Assembly (NCBI RefSeq): GCF_016801865.2
Contig: NC_068938.1
Location: 197,117,077-197,181,076, forward strand
Direction: 5' to 3'
Source of the DNA: Culex pipiens pallens
Lineage: Eukaryota; Arthropoda; Insecta; Diptera; Culicidae
DNA: 64,000 nt
How positions within the stretch are numbered: the stretch's first letter is position 1; every line of letters starts with the position of its first letter. Below are positions 60,424 to 64,000 of the stretch, in pieces. Below the pieces are notes generated by a model that was given only the letters and a program-made list of their open reading frames with translations, was not told where the DNA came from and did no database searches. Position numbers and translations under genes: made by a program.

Positions 60424-61114
60424 ATTTGAAGAAAAAAAAATAATTTTAAAAATAATAATCTAAAAATCCTGTTAACTCAATTTAGAGAGTAACTCAACAT
60501 TTCTCAGAGCGCTCAACCTACATCTTGATGAATCTCGATTTGTGTGTTTGGCACAGGGGGATGCTAACGGCAGCCATCTTGGGTGATTGAGATTGATAAC
60601 GCTCGCAAACTGCGCACAGTGAAAACAAAAATATTTCTTTTTTTAATAATTCAATTTTTGTTATAAGCATTACTTTAGTAAAAGTCAAATTACATAGTAG
60701 TTAAGTTAAACGTTTCATGTGATAAAAGTACAGCTTTAAATGAGGTCATCGGCCCGATGTGTGCTTAATAATCCCAACTTTAGTAGTTTATTTTGCAAAA
60801 AAAAATGATAAAAATCACCTCACAAACATACACTAACTTCTAAACGTACATTGCGGTAAAATTTTACATAGAAACAATAATTACTTTATTTCCATTTTAT
60901 GCCTGCAGTTTTTGTACTTTTTTTACAGTGCGCAGTTGCTTTGTTTTGGTTCCGTAACGAACAGCTGTTCTTTTGTGCTGGAGCCGAAGTTGACATTTCC
61001 CTTTTGTTCTGGTGCCGAAGTTGACAGCTTGTGTTGGCTACCGGCGAGCTGCCTGTAGTGAGATATAGATGTCGCCCCCCTGGTTTGGCAGCTAACGTAA
61101 AAACGTAAACAAAG

Positions 61115-61268
61115 CTGGAGTTTTTTTTGAAAAGGTCCAATAAACCAAATTTTCAGTTTTTGCTTTTTGGGTGTTTTTCAATACCCCTGACTCAAGGCGG
61201 TTTCAAAAACACCCAAAAAACAAAAACTGGAAATTTGGTTTATTGGACCTTTTCAAAAAAAACTCCAG
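61115..61268. mobile_element. hairpin MITE (GGTCCAATAAACC family, copy 2)
   Basis: CTGGAGTTTTTTTTGAAAAG to the complementary CTTTTCAAAAAAAACTCCAG. The ~65-bp arms are nearly identical, the loop ~22 bp. AAAG on both sides may be the target duplication. Confidence 0.85.
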
Positions 61269-61460
61269 AAAGGAAAAGTAGCGCGCAGAAAGTGTCCGAT
61301 CGGCGAGATGGACCAACCGCGGTCTTAGCCTGTCAGCCCAAAGGAAAAAAAAAGTGTCCGATTGAGCAACGGAGTGCGAATACGAACTTTCAGACAGTGG
61401 GAGACTTCGTTCCAGATGCAACGGAGTGTTCTTTCCGGACGAGAAGAATACAACTTTTGG
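61269..61460 (+). other. possible 5' untranslated first exon, plus strand
   Basis: GC-balanced sequence with two GTGTCCGAT repeats, ending CAACTTTTG|GTAAGTACC, a very strong donor at 61461. An ATG at 61418 would give only 14 codons before the junction. It is followed at once by MITE sequence, which would then be intronic. Confidence 0.3.
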
Positions 61461-61546
61461 TAAGTACCATGTTTCTTAATTTCGTTCAGGGAATAACATT
61501 TTTTGTTATGGAAGAATACCTTCAACTGTTATTGGGATGATCGGAT

Positions 61547-61794
61547 CTGGCAGAAAAATATTTTGTAGAATCAGCCTGTATGAGGCTTGATTCAACAAAT
61601 TTTTTGTTGAATATAATCAACGCCGATTTTGCGTTGAAACAAACCTTGATTTTCCAAATTCGAAATTTTTTTGTTGTTGTTTTGAAAAGGGTGCTTTGAC
61701 GTTTAACGTTGATTCAACCAAAATCTTGATTTTCAAATCAACAAAACGTTTTGTTGATTCAAATTTTTTTTAATATGCCTTATTTTTCTGCGTG
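61547..61794. mobile_element. CACGCAGAAAAAT MITE (copy 2, inverted)
   Basis: Reverse complement of 57973-58210, with the left end worn to CTGGCAGAAAAAT and the right end TTTTTCTGCGTG. The interrupted MITE word GGATTAG indicates a 2-bp AT duplication. Confidence 0.78.
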
Positions 61795-61890
61795 ATTAGT
61801 TGTTAAAAAAAATAAAAACAAAGATTTGTTCGAAGAATAACTAAACATATTATTAGTCTGTTATTACAATAACAATTCAATAACAAAAAA

Positions 61891-62954
61891 GTTCAAGATG
61901 GTATGTCAGAGACATAACCGAAAGACATAGGACCAAACAATTTGAATGTGTTTTTGGATTGCTAGTGAAATCGAGAGTGAAATCTGAAATAACATTATTT
62001 TATTTTGTTTTATAGATTTGTCGGCAAAATTGTCATAAATGTTCTCCCAAGGTGAACCTTTCATGAGGGCACCGGCAACTCCAGGTTGTGGCCACTACGG
62101 TCGAAATGTCAATTTTCATGTTCAGTATCAAAAACCATGAATTTTGATATCCATATTGCAACAACTCGTATGGTTCTGTTAAAGACCCTCCGGGCCCCGG
62201 GGAAACCTGCTTTGAGATCACCGGTCACTCAAGGTTGTGGCCACTACTGTCGGAATGTCAATTTTCATGTACAGTATCAAAAACCATGAATTTTGATACC
62301 CATATTGCCACTACTCGTATGGTTCTGTAAATGTCCCCCCAGGCACCGGGGGAACCTGCTTCGAGGGCACCGGCCACTCCAGTTTTTTTTCACCACTGTC
62401 AAATTGGCCATTTTTCATGAGAACCGCCGCATCATAGCGACTTCCACCGGTCCTCTTCGCTCGAATTTCCTCCTTCTGCTGCTGCTGGTTCTTCCTTCTG
62501 GTTGCTGGTCCTCTTCTTCTATTGGCTGCTGCTGCTGCTGCTCCGCGCCGACCCGACGTGCACAGTTCGAGTGCTCGTTCCAAAGTGACTTGGTTTTGCG
62601 AAATTTTCTGCTTAAATAGCGGCACAGCCGGAGAACGGCACAAAAGGGGCGCGGTCTCGAATGCATACGCTCGCTCTGATTGGTCATCTGTCCGATTTGT
62701 ACTGAAAAATTACTCATTTTGATTGCATGTTTTAAGTGCTTTAACTATGTTTAGTCAGACTATCTATGTAGTTAAACAATAGCTGAAGTCTTCCTCTTTC
62801 GATTGGTGGTCCAACCATCTGGATTGATTCACAGGGAAAAAAGATATAAGCGTTCAAAATGTCCCCTTTTTTAACGCTTAAAAGTGACGCTTTGGATCGA
62901 ATTTCTGAACTGGCCCCCCAATATAGTAAGTAGAGACATAGTCCTATGTCAAAA
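61891..62954 (-). mobile_element. satellite-carrying mobile element (short copy)
   Basis: Same two ends as 18750-21751, in reverse orientation: GTTCAAGATGGTATGTC on the left and ATAGTCCTATGTCAAAA on the right. Contains the promoter-like segment (TATA-like at 62611-62618, CCAAT complement at 62679-62684) and only about two to three 149-bp units (about 62060-62400). It interrupts a MITE within its AACAAAAAAATCATAACG stretch, so the insertion limits are clear. Confidence 0.85.
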
Positions 62955-63076
62955 TTCATAACGACGAATAACAAATCTTGTTATAAATAACATAAAATGT
63001 TATTGGCCTAGAATTTTCAAGTAGCAAAAATTTTTTTTGCCAAGTTATTTCCGTCTGCTCGGGTAATGTTAAAAAA

Positions 63077-63169
63077 ATATTTTTCAAGAAGATTCCTTAA
63101 CATTTTCTGTTATTTTAACAGTATTTGTTATTGAAATGGCATGAATTATGTTATTACCGTCTGCCCGGG
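63077..63169 (+). mobile_element. ~440 bp MITE, right-end fragment
   Basis: TTTTTCAAGAAGATTCC to GTTATTACCGTCTGCCCGGG, immediately after the split copy and in the opposite orientation. Confidence 0.8.
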
Positions 63170-63365
63170 TACGCAATTTTGACATTACGGGCGTGCACCA
63201 TTCGTAACGCCATCTTCGCTTAAAAATCTGGATAGAGATAAGATAACAAAATAAAGTTAAAACACTTTATCAAACATTCGGGGGTACTTTTCGATTGCAC
63301 ATTTTAATCAGCTCGAATATGTTTTTTGCGGATTTTGCACGGATTTTGGCTGAAAAGATGTCTAG

Positions 63366-64000
63366 GGTAGAGGACCCAGTTTTCGCCCTGCTCCAGTTTT
63401 CGCCCACCTACTGGATCCAATCTGTATTTAGCAAGCTTATACCATTTTTTGGTTGAATTTATTATGCAGGTTCACATATTCATTCATTTCTAGTACTTAT
63501 TGAAACTTTCCTGATGAATTTCTATTGTTTATTTAGTTTTTATAAGCTTATCAAAAAATGCCTTACTGCAGCCGCCATATTTTTTGTCAATTTAGCCTAC
63601 AGCGGGTAATAATGTTTATGAAGGAAAACAACTCATTTTGCAAACAAATAATGTAAATGAATAATTCATCAGTTCACTGTATGTCTGAATTTCATGAAAA
63701 TCTAGTGATTTACCTGTTTTAAACGTTTACCAAAGGTTATTTCAATAAAATAAAGTGCGCGATTTCTGGGGTCATGAAAAAACATGCGATCCAATTTTCG
63801 TCCAGGGCGAAATCTAGTATTGTGTTTTAAGATTTTATCTAGAACCAGTTTTCGTTTACCATAAAAACTTATCTAATCGCAGCGAAATGTGCTTGAAAAT
63901 ACAGTTGGAACATTCTAGATTATTTTTTAAGGATAAATAATCATTTTTATTCCTTTCACTCATAAGGGGGTTTTGGTATAAACATCAGTTTAAAAATTAA
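63366..64000. mobile_element. GGGTAGAGGACCC-ended repeat, continues past window
   Basis: Begins GGGTAGAGGACCCAGTTTTC and is collinear with 23910-24035 and then 25761-25890, without the TTAA element that separates those two segments. The right end is beyond the window. Confidence 0.75.

Larger units (their letters stand above)
58840..61110. other. stretch without confirmed gene, GC-rich promoter-like core
   Basis: 59.2-60.4 kb is GC-richer and free of recognised repeats except a GT run near 59823. It carries two CRE sites and a possible minus-strand donor at 60377. Long frames here (up to 164 codons) overlap on both strands and are low-complexity. 60940-61040 has a short tandem duplication around GCCGAAGTTGACA. 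Confidence 0.4.
61490..63063 (-). mobile_element. ~440 bp MITE split by two later insertions
   Basis: MITE segments at 61490-61546, 61797-61890 and 62955-63063 join into a copy collinear with 38084-38529 (minus its first ~180 bp), ending CCGTCTGCTCGGG. Insertions are a CACGCAG MITE (61547-61794) and the satellite element (61891-62954). Confidence 0.85.

Overview
This is nuclear DNA from a mosquito, most likely a culicine and probably Culex. It is AT-rich and dominated by short non-autonomous transposons, foldback palindromes and nested insertions. The one confidently identified host gene is on the minus strand. Positions 45749-45826 form a 78-nt first coding exon of drk, the insect GRB2 adaptor, with a GTGAGT donor at the same codon boundary as in human GRB2. 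No later drk exon was found, so the left 45.7 kb probably lies inside a very long first coding intron.

Layout. 0-4.9 kb: a TTAA-flanked element broken by other insertions, then unremarkable DNA. 5-10 kb: a 1.95 kb near-perfect palindrome and several copies of a ~440 bp MITE with CCCGAGCAGACGG / CCGTCTGCCCGGG ends, found throughout the window. 12-18 kb: assorted MITEs and foldback fragments. 18.75-21.75 kb: a mobile unit carrying a promoter-like module and about 16 copies of a 149-bp satellite. A shorter inverted copy at 61.89-62.95 kb sits inside a MITE. 22.5-23.5 kb: a non-autonomous retroelement with a perfect 20-bp target duplication and three covarying hairpins. 23.7-37.3 kb: four minus-strand members of an unrecognised secreted or membrane protein family (two intact, one with a one-base frameshift, one 5' relic). 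Interspersed with them are a three-level transposon nest, which includes a foldback ending in CACAGTG, and an ORF1-only Jockey-type retroelement with Inr/DPE promoter and target duplication. 38-45 kb: more MITEs and a hAT-type element. 45.7-47.1 kb: drk exon and upstream region. 47-64 kb: more repeats, a second copy of the large palindrome, two possible untranslated first exons, a tRNA-Leu-derived fragment and the second satellite element.

Functionally, the paralogue array appears to lie in the same orientation inside the drk transcription unit. Everything else is transposon-derived. No full-length transposase or reverse transcriptase was recognised, so the elements seen here would depend on enzymes encoded elsewhere. 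There are no rRNA genes, CRISPR arrays or bacterial features.
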